A stretch of 64,000 nt of DNA, from NCBI GenBank assembly GCA_023459495.1, contig JAEWTL010000127.1:1-64000 (forward strand), written 5' to 3'. Under the pieces are notes generated by a model. The model worked only from the letters and a program-made list of their open reading frames with translations, searched no databases and was not told where the DNA came from. Positions within the stretch are counted from its first letter, which is position 1; every line of letters starts with the position of its first letter. This document shows, piece by piece, positions 24,843-32,618 of this stretch. The translations under genes and the position numbers were made by a program. The stretch comes from Bacillota bacterium. Lineage in GTDB: Bacteria; Bacillota; Clostridia; Christensenellales; SZUA-584.

Positions 24843-26249
24843 CTATACGATCCGGAAGTTGCCATACAGCACGCAGCGCCGGATACGCGTAAACGTGCGC
24901 GCGCTCGTCACGCCTTCGCCTGTAGGCGTCGCGATGGTCAGCGAGGCAAAGCCCTCGCCGCCAAAGCCCAGCCCCGCGTAAGAAGGCGCATTCTTGATAA
25001 ATATCGTCGTGTCCAGTGCCTTAGCCGCCATGGACAGGCGTGTGACGTTCTGAGAATGCATCATCGCGGTATGGTGGCAGCCGTTCTCGGCTTTGATGGC
25101 CTTGGCGATGGCTTCTTCGATGGTGTTCACTGTGGCCACGCCCAGCACCGGCATCAGCATCTCGGTCGTGATAAACGGATGGTTCTCGTCCACCGCCGCG
25201 ATCACGAGGCGCGGCTCCCCGGTGAAAGCAACGCCGCTGGCCCGCAGGATCACGGTCGCGTCGCGGCCCACGAACTTGCGGTTCGGGGCGAATTTGCCGT
25301 CTTTGTTTTCGAGGACGGTTTTTATGACCTTATCGATGTCCGCGCCGGAGATGCGGAACGCGCCGTTCTTCTCCATCTCGCTCATCAGCTGTTCCGCGAT
25401 GCACGCGAACGCAAACACCTCTTTTTCAGCGATGCAGAGCACGTTGTTGTCAAAGCTCGCGCCATCCACGATGTCCTTCGCGGCCTGCGGAATGTCCGCC
25501 GTGTCGTCCACGATCACCGGCGGGTTGCCCGGGCCTGCCGCGACGACCTTCTTGCCGGTCTTCATGGCCACCTTGACGACCGCCTCGCCGCCCGTGATGG
25601 ACAGCAGCGGCACATCGGGATGCTCCATGATGACTTTCCCGGTTGCCAGAGTCGGCTCCTTCACGGTGCAGATCAGCGCCGCCGGGCCGCCCGCGCATAC
25701 AATGGCCTCGTTAAGAATGCGCATCGCTTCGGTGGATACCTTCTTCGCCGCCGGGTGCGGGTTAAACACCACCGCGTTGCCCGCAGCGATCATGCTGATG
25801 GAATTGTTGATGATGCTCGAGGGCGGGTTAGTGGACGGCGTGATCGAGCCGATGACCCCGAAGGGCGCACGCTCCATCAGCGTCAAACCGTAGTCGCCCG
25901 AAAGCGCGGCTGCCGACAGATCTTCGATGCCGGGTGTCTTGTTGGCCGCAAGCAGGTTCTTCTTCACCTTGTCCTCAACCTTGCCGTACCCCGTTTCTTC
26001 GTGGGCCATTTCGGCCAGATGCTGCGCGTTCTCCCGCGCCGCGCCGCGCATGGCTTCGATCAACCTGCCACGCTGGTCCAGCGACATGGCGATCAGCTGC
26101 TTCTGTGCCGCTTTAGCCGAAGCGATGGCTTCCTCCGCCGTATCGCACAGCCAACAGCCCGCTCCGGCTGTCGCAGCTGTGTGTGAACCGGCGAGCTGCC
26201 GCACGGTATCCTCCACGATGCTCCTGATTTCCGCTTCCGTCAAACTCAT
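24843..26249 (-). CDS. CoA-acylating aldehyde dehydrogenase (PduP/EutE type)
   Basis: A 468-aa acylating aldehyde dehydrogenase converting an aldehyde, CoA and NAD+ to acyl-CoA and NADH. The catalytic cysteine lies in ASFDNNVLCIAEKE (Cys272), the NAD region in PFGVIGSITPSTNP, and the C-terminal motif is TFTRIRRCVL. The N-terminal 20 residues (MSLTEAEIRSIVEDTVRQ) form an amphipathic helix followed by an Ala/Gly linker, as in BMC encapsulation peptides. It is the core enzyme of the compartment and should take the C2 aldehyde made by the aldolases. Acetaldehyde or glycolaldehyde cannot be distinguished from sequence. Confidence 0.95.
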   Translation of the reverse strand: MSLTEAEIRSIVEDTVRQLAGSHTAATAGAGCWLCDTAEEAIASAKAAQKQLIAMSLDQRGRLIEAMRGAARENAQHLAEMAHEETGYGKVEDKVKKNLLAANKTPGIEDLSAAALSGDYGLTLMERAPFGVIGSITPSTNPPSSIINNSISMIAAGNAVVFNPHPAAKKVSTEAMRILNEAIVCAGGPAALICTVKEPTLATGKVIMEHPDVPLLSITGGEAVVKVAMKTGKKVVAAGPGNPPVIVDDTADIPQAAKDIVDGASFDNNVLCIAEKEVFAFACIAEQLMSEMEKNGAFRISGADIDKVIKTVLENKDGKFAPNRKFVGRDATVILRASGVAFTGEPRLVIAAVDENHPFITTEMLMPVLGVATVNTIEEAIAKAIKAENGCHHTAMMHSQNVTRLSMAAKALDTTIFIKNAPSYAGLGFGGEGFASLTIATPTGEGVTSARTFTRIRRCVLYGNFRIV

Positions 26250-26261
26250 TGCAATGCCTCG

Positions 26262-26600
26262 CTATTTCTGATCGTCCGGCGCATCCTTTTCAGGCGCGTC
26301 CGCAGTCTCATATTTTCTGAATACGACCTTGCCGCGCAGCTCCACCGAGTCGATGATGGCCGTAATTGCCAGATCGGACGGTTTGCCGTCCGTCTGTGCC
26401 GTCTGCCGCGACGAGCTGCCGGAGACGCACATGACGACCTCGCCTTCACCCGCACCCACCGTATCAATGGCGACGAGCGGCGCACCCTTCTCCTGAAACG
26501 TCTCAATGTCGATCGGCACCACAATAAGCAGCTTTAATCCCAAAAGCTTATCCGCCTTATTCGTGCTGACAACGTTTCCCCTGACCCGCGCTAATATCAT
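26262..26600 (-). CDS. BMC vertex protein (EutN/CcmL family), 112 aa, extended tail
   Basis: The third BMC-P protein: MILARVRGNVVSTNKADKLL, GLKLLIVVPIDIETF, a GAGEGEVVMCVSGSSSR turn, and AIIDSVELRGK. It has an unusual acidic 20-residue C-terminal extension ending DAPDDQK and an insertion before the last strands, so it is the most divergent vertex protein of the set. It is translated just ahead of the aldehyde dehydrogenase gene. Confidence 0.92.
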   Translation of the reverse strand: MILARVRGNVVSTNKADKLLGLKLLIVVPIDIETFQEKGAPLVAIDTVGAGEGEVVMCVSGSSSRQTAQTDGKPSDLAITAIIDSVELRGKVVFRKYETADAPEKDAPDDQK

Positions 26601-26612
26601 GCGGTTCCTCCT

Positions 26613-27290
26613 CTATTCATCGATCTCGACGCCGAGTTCCCTTGCGGCGTCCCGTGCGAGCGGCGTAACGATGGCTCCCTGCGCACACCGCACACGGTCC
26701 CTTCCGCTGCGGTGTGCTTCGCCTATCTCCGCCTCCGTGACCAGCGCCAGTTCCCCTTCCATCGGGCCGACTGAGAGCTTGAGCGATACGATCCTGGCTC
26801 CCATATCCTCAACCGCTTTCAGCGCATCGGCGAGCCCCTGGAAGAACGTGCTGCGGCTGAAGGTAGGCCGCTCGAAATCGAGCAGCACCGTCACGTTTTT
26901 ATGCCAAAGCAGGCCGCGCATGACCGCCTGCTCATAGAATCCCCTGTCATTTCCGGCTGCGATATTCTGCAGCAGCCAAAGCGGCGGGCACACCAGCACG
27001 ATGTCCGCGAAGCTTTTCAGCCGTTCCATCAGCCGCTGCTGTTCCTGCGCCGTTTCCGCCGGTATCTTGCGCAGCGTGTCGCTCAGCATGCCCGCGCCTT
27101 CGCCCGCGCACGCCGCCTCCACGCCGTACCGATCCTTCAGATATTGCTCCAGCGGCCCCGCGTCCGGTATGAACGACGGCACCAGCGCGAGCGCGCCCCG
27201 CTCCACCTTCTCGGGTTCGAGCATTTCGCGGATGATGCGTTCCGCGATGCGCCTTATGATACTTTTCAGTTCCCTGTCGTCGATGTTCAT
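26613..27290 (-). CDS. BMC-associated protein of unknown role, 225 aa
   Basis: The N-terminal 25 residues (ELKSIIRRIAERIIREML) form a basic amphipathic helix like BMC targeting peptides. The middle has ALALVPSFI and DIVLVCPPLWLLQNIAAG, a Rossmann-like or flavoprotein-like pattern, and the C-terminus has AQGAIVTPLARDAARELGV. The last motif recalls hypothetical proteins that accompany ethanolamine and propanediol BMC loci, but I cannot name the family with certainty. It overlaps the pduL stop by 4 bp, so it is translationally coupled. It could be an assembly factor or an accessory enzyme. Confidence 0.7.
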   Translation of the reverse strand: MNIDDRELKSIIRRIAERIIREMLEPEKVERGALALVPSFIPDAGPLEQYLKDRYGVEAACAGEGAGMLSDTLRKIPAETAQEQQRLMERLKSFADIVLVCPPLWLLQNIAAGNDRGFYEQAVMRGLLWHKNVTVLLDFERPTFSRSTFFQGLADALKAVEDMGARIVSLKLSVGPMEGELALVTEAEIGEAHRSGRDRVRCAQGAIVTPLARDAARELGVEIDE

Positions 27291-27928
27291 GACTCCTTAA
27301 CGAGCTCCAGCAAATCGCCGCACTGAATGGCTCCGGCGTTGGCTTCATCGGTGTCGATATGTAGCTCCAGCGCGTGTCCGTCGCCCGAACGCACGGCAAT
27401 GTTGCCAAGTGTGATATCGCGCACACCCCTCTTTTGGGCGCTCACAATATCGCCGCTTTTCAGGCCGTAAGCTGCCGCTTCCTGCGCAGACATATGCAGA
27501 TGCCGCGCCGCAACGATAACGCCCTTCTTCAGCTCCACTTCACCCTTTGGTCCCGCGAGCCTGCAGCCCGGCGTACCCGCGATGTCGCCCGACATGCGTA
27601 CCATTGCCGTTATGCCCAGCTTCAGCGAGTCGGTCATGGAGACCTCCACCTGCGTATCAGGCCGCTCCGGGCCAAGTATACGAACGCCCTCGATACGGCC
27701 TTTAGGGCCGACGACGGCGAGCTTCTCCTCACAGGCAAACTGGCCGGGCTGGGAAAGCGGCCGCATCAGATGCAGCGCATACCCCGGCCCGAACAGCGCG
27801 TCGCGGTCGGCCGCGGAGAGGTGAATATGCCTCGCCGAGACCGCCGCGGGTATGTAGTATTGTTTTTCCTGCGCCAGCTTCACGCACACTGCGAGCGTGA
27901 CGATGCGCTTGGTTTGTTCTTTATCCAT
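27287..27928 (-). CDS. pduL: Phosphate acyltransferase PduL
   Basis: A 213-aa phosphotransacylase that converts acyl-CoA and phosphate to acyl-phosphate and recycles CoA inside the shell. Zinc ligands are visible in SARHIHLS (H34, H36) and AARHLHMS (H143, H145), with a later His in LELHIDTDEAN. The phosphate-contact region MSGDIAGTPGC is present. The N-terminus (KEQTKRIVTLAVCVKLAQ) may serve as an encapsulation helix. No acetate kinase is found in this window. It starts at the stop of the class II aldolase gene. Confidence 0.95.
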   Translation of the reverse strand: MDKEQTKRIVTLAVCVKLAQEKQYYIPAAVSARHIHLSAADRDALFGPGYALHLMRPLSQPGQFACEEKLAVVGPKGRIEGVRILGPERPDTQVEVSMTDSLKLGITAMVRMSGDIAGTPGCRLAGPKGEVELKKGVIVAARHLHMSAQEAAAYGLKSGDIVSAQKRGVRDITLGNIAVRSGDGHALELHIDTDEANAGAIQCGDLLELVKES

Positions 27929-28572
27929 CAGTGCCCCGGCTGGCCGTACGTCTTATGGATGTTGACGGCGTCCAGCGTCTGCTCCTCTGTCATGATCGCG
28001 GTTTCCCCCGCGGCTTTGGCTACCAGATACGTTTTGGCTGCATCCTCCATGTAAACGGCGGCGTACAGCGCTTCCTTCAGATCCTTGCCCACCGTGATAA
28101 CGCCGTGGTGCTTTAAGATCACCGCCCGCCGGTCCCCGATGTACTTCACCGTCTGCACGCCCATGTCGAGGCTGGCGGCGGAGCAGTACGGCGCAACGTT
28201 GACCGGGCCCCATGTGACGTTGGCGAGCGTGGTCACGGCTGCCGGCAGAACGTCGCCGATGAGTCCGGCTGCTGTGGCATAGGGCTGATGCGTGTGGATG
28301 ATGGCATTCACCTGCGGCATGTGCTCGAAGATGTAGAGCAGCGCCACGGTATCCACCGACTCGCGCAGCTTGCCTTCGATACGGCTGCCCTTGCCGTCCA
28401 CCACGACGATATCCTTGGGCTTCATACCCTCGTAGGACATCCCGGAAGGCGTGACCAGTATGTGCCCGCTATTCAGGCGCATGCTGACGTTGCCCCCTGA
28501 CATCTGAATCAACCCGCTGCTCTTGATCTCCAGCGCAGCCTCGATGACCATCTGCTTTTCCTTTTTATACAT
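27928..28572 (-). CDS. Class II aldolase/epimerase (FucA/AraD fold)
   Basis: A 214-aa zinc-dependent enzyme of the L-fuculose-phosphate aldolase / L-ribulose-5-phosphate 4-epimerase superfamily. The phosphate-binding motif MSGGNVSMR, then TPSGMSYEGM, and zinc ligands in IIHTHQ (H93, H95) and LKHHGV (H156) are present. Where FucA has its acid/base glutamate (SSEW) this protein reads SVDT (D74), which is AraD-like. It may therefore be a ketopentose-phosphate epimerase or an aldolase releasing a C2 or C3 aldehyde. It is the first gene of the shell operon, with an AAGGGGG ribosome-binding site and a promoter 28,633-28,661. Confidence 0.88.
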   Translation of the reverse strand: MYKKEKQMVIEAALEIKSSGLIQMSGGNVSMRLNSGHILVTPSGMSYEGMKPKDIVVVDGKGSRIEGKLRESVDTVALLYIFEHMPQVNAIIHTHQPYATAAGLIGDVLPAAVTTLANVTWGPVNVAPYCSAASLDMGVQTVKYIGDRRAVILKHHGVITVGKDLKEALYAAVYMEDAAKTYLVAKAAGETAIMTEEQTLDAVNIHKTYGQPGH

Positions 28573-28615
28573 GGCTACCCCCTTGGTATGTCGGGAAAAT
28601 CCCTGACAAAATTCG

Positions 28616-28661
28616 TGACATGTGTCATGACCACTATAACTTATGTCATAACATTTGTCAA
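28616..28661 (-). promoter_or_regulatory. Promoter and tandem 12-bp operator of the BMC operon
   Basis: On the minus strand TTGACA (28,661-28,656), a 17-bp spacer and TATAGT (28,638-28,633). Overlapping it are two abutting 12-mers, read on the plus strand ATAACATTTGTC (28,648-28,659) and ATAACTTATGTC (28,636-28,647). A palindrome TGACATGTGTCA lies just downstream (28,616-28,627). The same tandem 12-mer occurs at 43,440 and 45,735. A bound regulator would block RNA polymerase. Confidence 0.8.
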
Positions 28662-28678
28662 CGAATTGCCATGCGTCC

Positions 28679-29809
28679 TTATACCTTTATCCGGATCCCC
28701 GTCCGGTCCGACTCATAAGCCGCGTCCATCACCCGCTGGATGGTTGCGCCGTCCGCAAAGTCCGGCGAACAGGGCCTGCCGGAGTATACACAATCCATAA
28801 ACGTGTACATGCTGTGCACGTGGGCCCTTAGCCAGCCGCCCGGCAGCTTAGAGGATGGAAAGCTCCCACCCGGCGCCCCGTAGCGCTGCACCGACTCAAT
28901 ACGCATAAAGCCTTTGGTTCCGCCCAGCGCTTCATCCGGCAGGGTGTTGTCGTAGAACTCCACCCAGTTGGGGTCCATCAGATTGAAGCGGATCGCTCCC
29001 CTGTCGCCGAATATCTCCACCCGGAACTCGTCGTTGGTGCCTGTGGCAATCTTGGATACGTGGATGGTGCCCTGCGCACCGTTCTCCATCTCCGCGATGA
29101 TGTACGCGGCGTCCTCCACCTCCACGCGGTGTTCACGCCCCTCGGCATCGCGCCGGACGGGATGCGCGATCTGCATCCTCGCCTGCACCTCGCTATACGG
29201 CCCGATCAGGTTATACAGCAGGTCGAGCGCATGCGATCCCATGTCCACCAGCACCCCGCCGCAGGCAACGGCTTTGTCAAACTTCCAGTCGTACCGCCGG
29301 GACGCGTCCACATTGCTTGGATGCTGATACGATACCTGAAAGTTCATTATCCTTCCAAGCCGCCCCTCTTCGATGAGCTGCTTGGCGCGCATCACGCAGG
29401 CGAAGTACCGGTTGTGGAACACCACCTGATGGCGGATATCCCTGCCCTCCACTGCCTTCACCATGCGCTGCGCTTCCTGTGCATCGGCAGCCAGCGGCTT
29501 CTCGCAGTAGATGTGCCATCCGCGCTTTGCGGCTTTCTCAACCGCTTCGGCGTGAAGGCAGTTGGGCAGGCATACGCTTACCACATCGATATCTTTGCGG
29601 CGGAAGACCGCTTCCATGTCGTCCGTCGCTGTCTCAAAGCCATAGTGTTCCTTAGCGTCCTGCGCCGCGGCCAGTGAGCGGTTATATACCGCCTTTAAGC
29701 TGATCCGGTACGGCAGGTCCCTGTAGAAGAACGGGAGCGCGGTATAGGCGTAGGCATGAACCTTTCCAATAAAGCCCATGCCCAGCACGGCGATACGTAT
29801 CTCTTTCAT
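28679..29809 (-). CDS. Gfo/Idh/MocA family oxidoreductase
   Basis: A 376-aa NAD(P)-dependent sugar or polyol oxidoreductase. The nucleotide-binding loop is VLGMGFIGKVHAYAY, the catalytic-lysine motif is CEKPLAAD, and the C-terminal domain carries GGVLVDMGSHALDLL. These are the usual Gfo/Idh/MocA signatures, and the length is typical. It is the last gene of the rpe-led operon, immediately upstream of the promoter of the shell operon. It probably oxidises or reduces an intermediate of the sugar degraded here; the substrate is unknown. Confidence 0.9.
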   Translation of the reverse strand: MKEIRIAVLGMGFIGKVHAYAYTALPFFYRDLPYRISLKAVYNRSLAAAQDAKEHYGFETATDDMEAVFRRKDIDVVSVCLPNCLHAEAVEKAAKRGWHIYCEKPLAADAQEAQRMVKAVEGRDIRHQVVFHNRYFACVMRAKQLIEEGRLGRIMNFQVSYQHPSNVDASRRYDWKFDKAVACGGVLVDMGSHALDLLYNLIGPYSEVQARMQIAHPVRRDAEGREHRVEVEDAAYIIAEMENGAQGTIHVSKIATGTNDEFRVEIFGDRGAIRFNLMDPNWVEFYDNTLPDEALGGTKGFMRIESVQRYGAPGGSFPSSKLPGGWLRAHVHSMYTFMDCVYSGRPCSPDFADGATIQRVMDAAYESDRTGIRIKV

Positions 29810-29813
29810 ACAG

Positions 29814-30578
29814 CTATATCAGCATGCCGCCGGTGACGTCCACGCACGCGCCGTTGATGAAGTCCGCCTTGTTGGAGGCCAGAAACGCCACGGTGTAACC
29901 GACTTCCTGCGCGGTGGATACCCGTCCGGACGGAATACGCTCCACATAGGACGCAAGGATCTCCGGGTTGCTGAGCTTATCCTCGTTGAGGGGTGTACGC
30001 ACCATGCCCGGCGTCACGCCGTTGACGATGATACCGTAGGGCGAAAACTCCCGCGCGAGCGCCTTGGTCAGCAGCACGAGACCGCCCTTGGCCGAAACAT
30101 AGTGCGCATGTCCCTCGGTATTTACCGTAAAGCCCGACTTGCTGACGATGTTGACGATGCGTCCGCGGATGCCCGCTTCTTTATAATACACGCACGCCCG
30201 TTTGCTCAGCACGAAGGGTCCCGTCAGGTTCACGTCGATCACCTTGCGCCACTCCACGTCCGTCATGTCTTCGATCAACGTCGTGGGCCAGATGCCTGCG
30301 TTGTTGACCACCACGTCGAGGTGGCCGTATTTCTCCACCACGGCGGAGATCATGGCGTCGATATCCTCCGCCTTGGTCACATCGGCATAAGCCGCCATAT
30401 GCTTGCCGCCGAAGCGCTCGCCCAGCGTGTTCACAAACTGCAGCACGTCCGCTTCGTTCACGATGTAATTGACCACGATGTTGGCACCTTCCTGCGCAAA
30501 CACCTCACAAATGCCAGCACCAAGTCCAGCCCCGCCGCCCGTAACGAGCACGGTCTTTCCTTTTAAACTTAAATCCAT
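29814..30578 (-). CDS. Short-chain dehydrogenase/reductase
   Basis: A 254-aa classical SDR. The cofactor loop is TGGGAGLGAG, NNAGIW marks the fold, and the catalytic Ser, Tyr and Lys lie in VSKSG and HYVSAKGG. The C-terminal TGGMLI is typical. ATG 30578 has GGGAGGATC upstream. It sits between BMC-H and the Gfo/Idh gene and 4 bp from the latter. Sugar alcohol or keto-sugar oxidoreduction is the likely role. It might also provide the NAD-recycling reductase missing from the shell operon, though it lacks a targeting peptide. Confidence 0.9.
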   Translation of the reverse strand: MDLSLKGKTVLVTGGGAGLGAGICEVFAQEGANIVVNYIVNEADVLQFVNTLGERFGGKHMAAYADVTKAEDIDAMISAVVEKYGHLDVVVNNAGIWPTTLIEDMTDVEWRKVIDVNLTGPFVLSKRACVYYKEAGIRGRIVNIVSKSGFTVNTEGHAHYVSAKGGLVLLTKALAREFSPYGIIVNGVTPGMVRTPLNEDKLSNPEILASYVERIPSGRVSTAQEVGYTVAFLASNKADFINGACVDVTGGMLI

Positions 30579-30595
30579 TTTTCGATCCTCCCGCG

Positions 30596-30874
30596 CTACT
30601 TCTTATCGGGCAGGATCTTTTCAACGTCCTGATGCGGGCTCGGAATCACATGGACCGATACGAGCTCGCCCACACGCTTGGCAGCGGCTGCGCCCGCTTC
30701 AACGCTCGCCTTCACCGCTCCCACATCGCCGCGCACCATCACGGTCACGAGGCCGGAGCCGATCTGCTCCTTGCCCGCGAGCGTGACGTTCGCCGCTTTC
30801 ACCATGGCGTCGGCCGCTTCAATTGCGCCGACCAGTCCTTTGGTTTCAATCATTCCTAAAGCTTGCTTATCCAT
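30596..30874 (-). CDS. BMC shell hexamer protein (PduA/EutM type), third copy, 92 aa
   Basis: A BMC-H protein close to the two in the shell operon: ALGMIETKGLVGAIEAADAM and QIGSGLVTVMVRGDVGAVKA. It is placed in the other operon, between the Fe-S DeoC and an SDR. The pore sequence is unchanged; differences cluster near the C-terminus (SPHQDVEKILPDKK). Separate transcription could let the cell change shell composition. ATG 30874 follows GAGAGGG. Confidence 0.95.
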   Translation of the reverse strand: MDKQALGMIETKGLVGAIEAADAMVKAANVTLAGKEQIGSGLVTVMVRGDVGAVKASVEAGAAAAKRVGELVSVHVIPSPHQDVEKILPDKK

Positions 30875-30888
30875 AGGTAATTACCCTC

Positions 30889-31776
30889 TCAATACTCGTT
30901 TTTGACGATCGTCACATTGCCGCTCGGGCATTGCGTGGTGCAGCGCCCGCAATTGATGCAGGTCGATTCGCCGTCGCCCATGACGATCTTGATACCTTTG
31001 CTGGAGCCCATGCGCACCGCGCCCGCAGCCAGCATCGCATCGCAGGTCTTGCGGTCGACGATACCGGTGGATGCCTTGACGCGCATCGTGTCGCCCACGG
31101 TACGCTTCATCAGCCGCACGTCTTCCACCGTGGCACCGCCCGTGCTCATACCGGTCGAAGTCTTCACGAAGTCCGCTCCGGCCCGTTTGGAGAGCTCGCA
31201 CGCCCGCACCTTTTCCTCATCCGTCAGCAGGCAGGTCTCGATGATGACCTTGACCAACGCCTTGGGATGGGCCGCGTCGACGACGCCCTTGATGTCCTCA
31301 TATACGAGGTCGTAATCCTTATCCTTGAGCGCGCCGATATTGATGACCATATCCACTTCCTCGGCCCCGTTCTTCATGGCCTCCATGGTTTCCACGGCCT
31401 TGATGAACGACGTGTTGGCTCCCAAGGGAAAGCCGATGACGCAGCAGGTCTTCACACCCGAACCCGCAAGCTGTGCCGCCACATACTTCACATGGCACGG
31501 GTTGACGCATACGCTGGCGAACTTCCACTCCTTGGCTTCGTCGCAGAACTGTTTGACGGTGCTGCGCACGGTCGCGGGGCGGAGAACCGTATGGTCGATA
31601 TACTGCGCATAGGATGGATCGTAGCTCGCTCCCTTGCCCGCAGCCGGTGCAGCCGACACGGCGCAAGGAACAGGGGACGGTGCTGCCGCAGTCTGCGGTT
31701 TGGAAGCGGCGCTGCCGCTCTGAACTTCCCTGAGCACCTCGGTTGTGATTTCCCGTACGATCTTTTCAATATCCAT
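30889..31776 (-). CDS. deoC: Deoxyribose-phosphate aldolase with C-terminal Fe-S motif
   Basis: A 295-aa protein with three parts. Residues 1-20 (MDIEKIVREITTEVLREV) are an encapsulation-type helix followed by an Ala/Pro linker to about 55. Residues 58-265 are a canonical DeoC domain: IDHTVLRP, the acid D142 in EEVDMVI, the Schiff-base lysine K205 in DFVKTSTG and K234 in VKASTGI. The last 25 residues carry CINCGRCTTQCP (Cys 273, 276, 279, 283), a complete C-x2-C-x2-C-x3-C-P cluster motif. Canonical DeoC (about 220 aa) lacks both ends. It makes acetaldehyde and glyceraldehyde-3-phosphate from 2-deoxyribose-5-phosphate. The start at ATG 31776 follows GGGGAGC; the frame to 31815 has no such site. 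Confidence 0.93.
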   Translation of the reverse strand: MDIEKIVREITTEVLREVQSGSAASKPQTAAAPSPVPCAVSAAPAAGKGASYDPSYAQYIDHTVLRPATVRSTVKQFCDEAKEWKFASVCVNPCHVKYVAAQLAGSGVKTCCVIGFPLGANTSFIKAVETMEAMKNGAEEVDMVINIGALKDKDYDLVYEDIKGVVDAAHPKALVKVIIETCLLTDEEKVRACELSKRAGADFVKTSTGMSTGGATVEDVRLMKRTVGDTMRVKASTGIVDRKTCDAMLAAGAVRMGSSKGIKIVMGDGESTCINCGRCTTQCPSGNVTIVKNEY

Positions 31777-31801
31777 GGCTTGCTCCCCTTTCATTCGTGG
31801 C

Positions 31802-32590
31802 TTAATGCATCTCACGGCCGCCCGTGATGTTGAATGCCTGGCCAGTGCAGTAGTCGCCCGAAACGGTGAGGAAGAACACGAAGTCCACGACGTCTTCCTT
31901 GTTTGTCAGGCGGCCCAGCGGCACCTTGGCGGTAAACTTTTTCACTACCTCTTCGCGCGACATGTGCAGGTTGTCGGTGTAGCCTGCGCTCACGCTGCTC
32001 CATACGCCCGTCGCATCAGTGATGCCCGGACAGACGGAGTTGATCTTGATGTTGTACGGCGCGTACTCGAAGGCCAGCGCCTGCGTCAGTACGATCACCG
32101 CACCCTTCGCGGCGCTGTACGGCGCCATCAGCGCGCTGCCCGTCTTGCCGGACTTGGACGCGAAGTTGATGATGCGGCCTTCCTTGTTCTTCTTCATGCT
32201 TTCGATCGCGCCCTGGATGCAGTACGCCGTGCCATAGACATTCACCTTGAACATCTTGTCGAATATGGCCTCGTCGTTCTCCTCGAACGGCCGCTGATCC
32301 ACTACGCCCGCATTGTTGACCAGCGCGTAGATGTCGCCGACCTCGCTGACGATTTTGGCAAAGCAGTCCAGCACCGCCTGCCGGTTTGTGATGCCCAGCA
32401 CGATACCCTGCGCGAAATATCCGTTGTCACGCAGTTCGGCAGCCGCCTGCTCTACCGCCGGGTCGATGTCGATCAAGACCACCTTGGCTCCCTGCTCCGC
32501 GTATTTCTCCGCGATGCAAAAACCGATGCTCTTGGCTGCGCCCGTAACGACGCAGACTTTGTCCTTCAGGTTGTCTGCATAAAGTCCCAT
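31802..32590 (-). CDS. Short-chain dehydrogenase/reductase, sorbitol-6-phosphate type
   Basis: A 262-aa classical SDR: cofactor loop TGAAKSIGF, NNAGVV, catalytic Ser in FASKSG and YSAAKGA, and C-terminal NITGGREMH. The acidic residue after the second strand (IDID) favours NAD. ATG 32590 follows a strong GGAGGAGGG. It lies between rpe and the Fe-S deoC, so oxidation of a polyol or reduction of a ketose phosphate is likely; the exact substrate is not readable. Confidence 0.9.
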   Translation of the reverse strand: MGLYADNLKDKVCVVTGAAKSIGFCIAEKYAEQGAKVVLIDIDPAVEQAAAELRDNGYFAQGIVLGITNRQAVLDCFAKIVSEVGDIYALVNNAGVVDQRPFEENDEAIFDKMFKVNVYGTAYCIQGAIESMKKNKEGRIINFASKSGKTGSALMAPYSAAKGAVIVLTQALAFEYAPYNIKINSVCPGITDATGVWSSVSAGYTDNLHMSREEVVKKFTAKVPLGRLTNKEDVVDFVFFLTVSGDYCTGQAFNITGGREMH

Positions 32591-32618
32591 ATTGGCCCTC
32601 CTCCAACATACCCATTTT

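Noticed and set aside
24012..26186. Plus-strand open frame of 724 codons opposite the aldehyde dehydrogenase and PduS-like genes
   Set aside because: Both minus-strand genes have clear families, motifs and ribosome-binding sites. The opposite frame is Arg/His-rich, has no recognisable domain and results from GC-rich codon bias.
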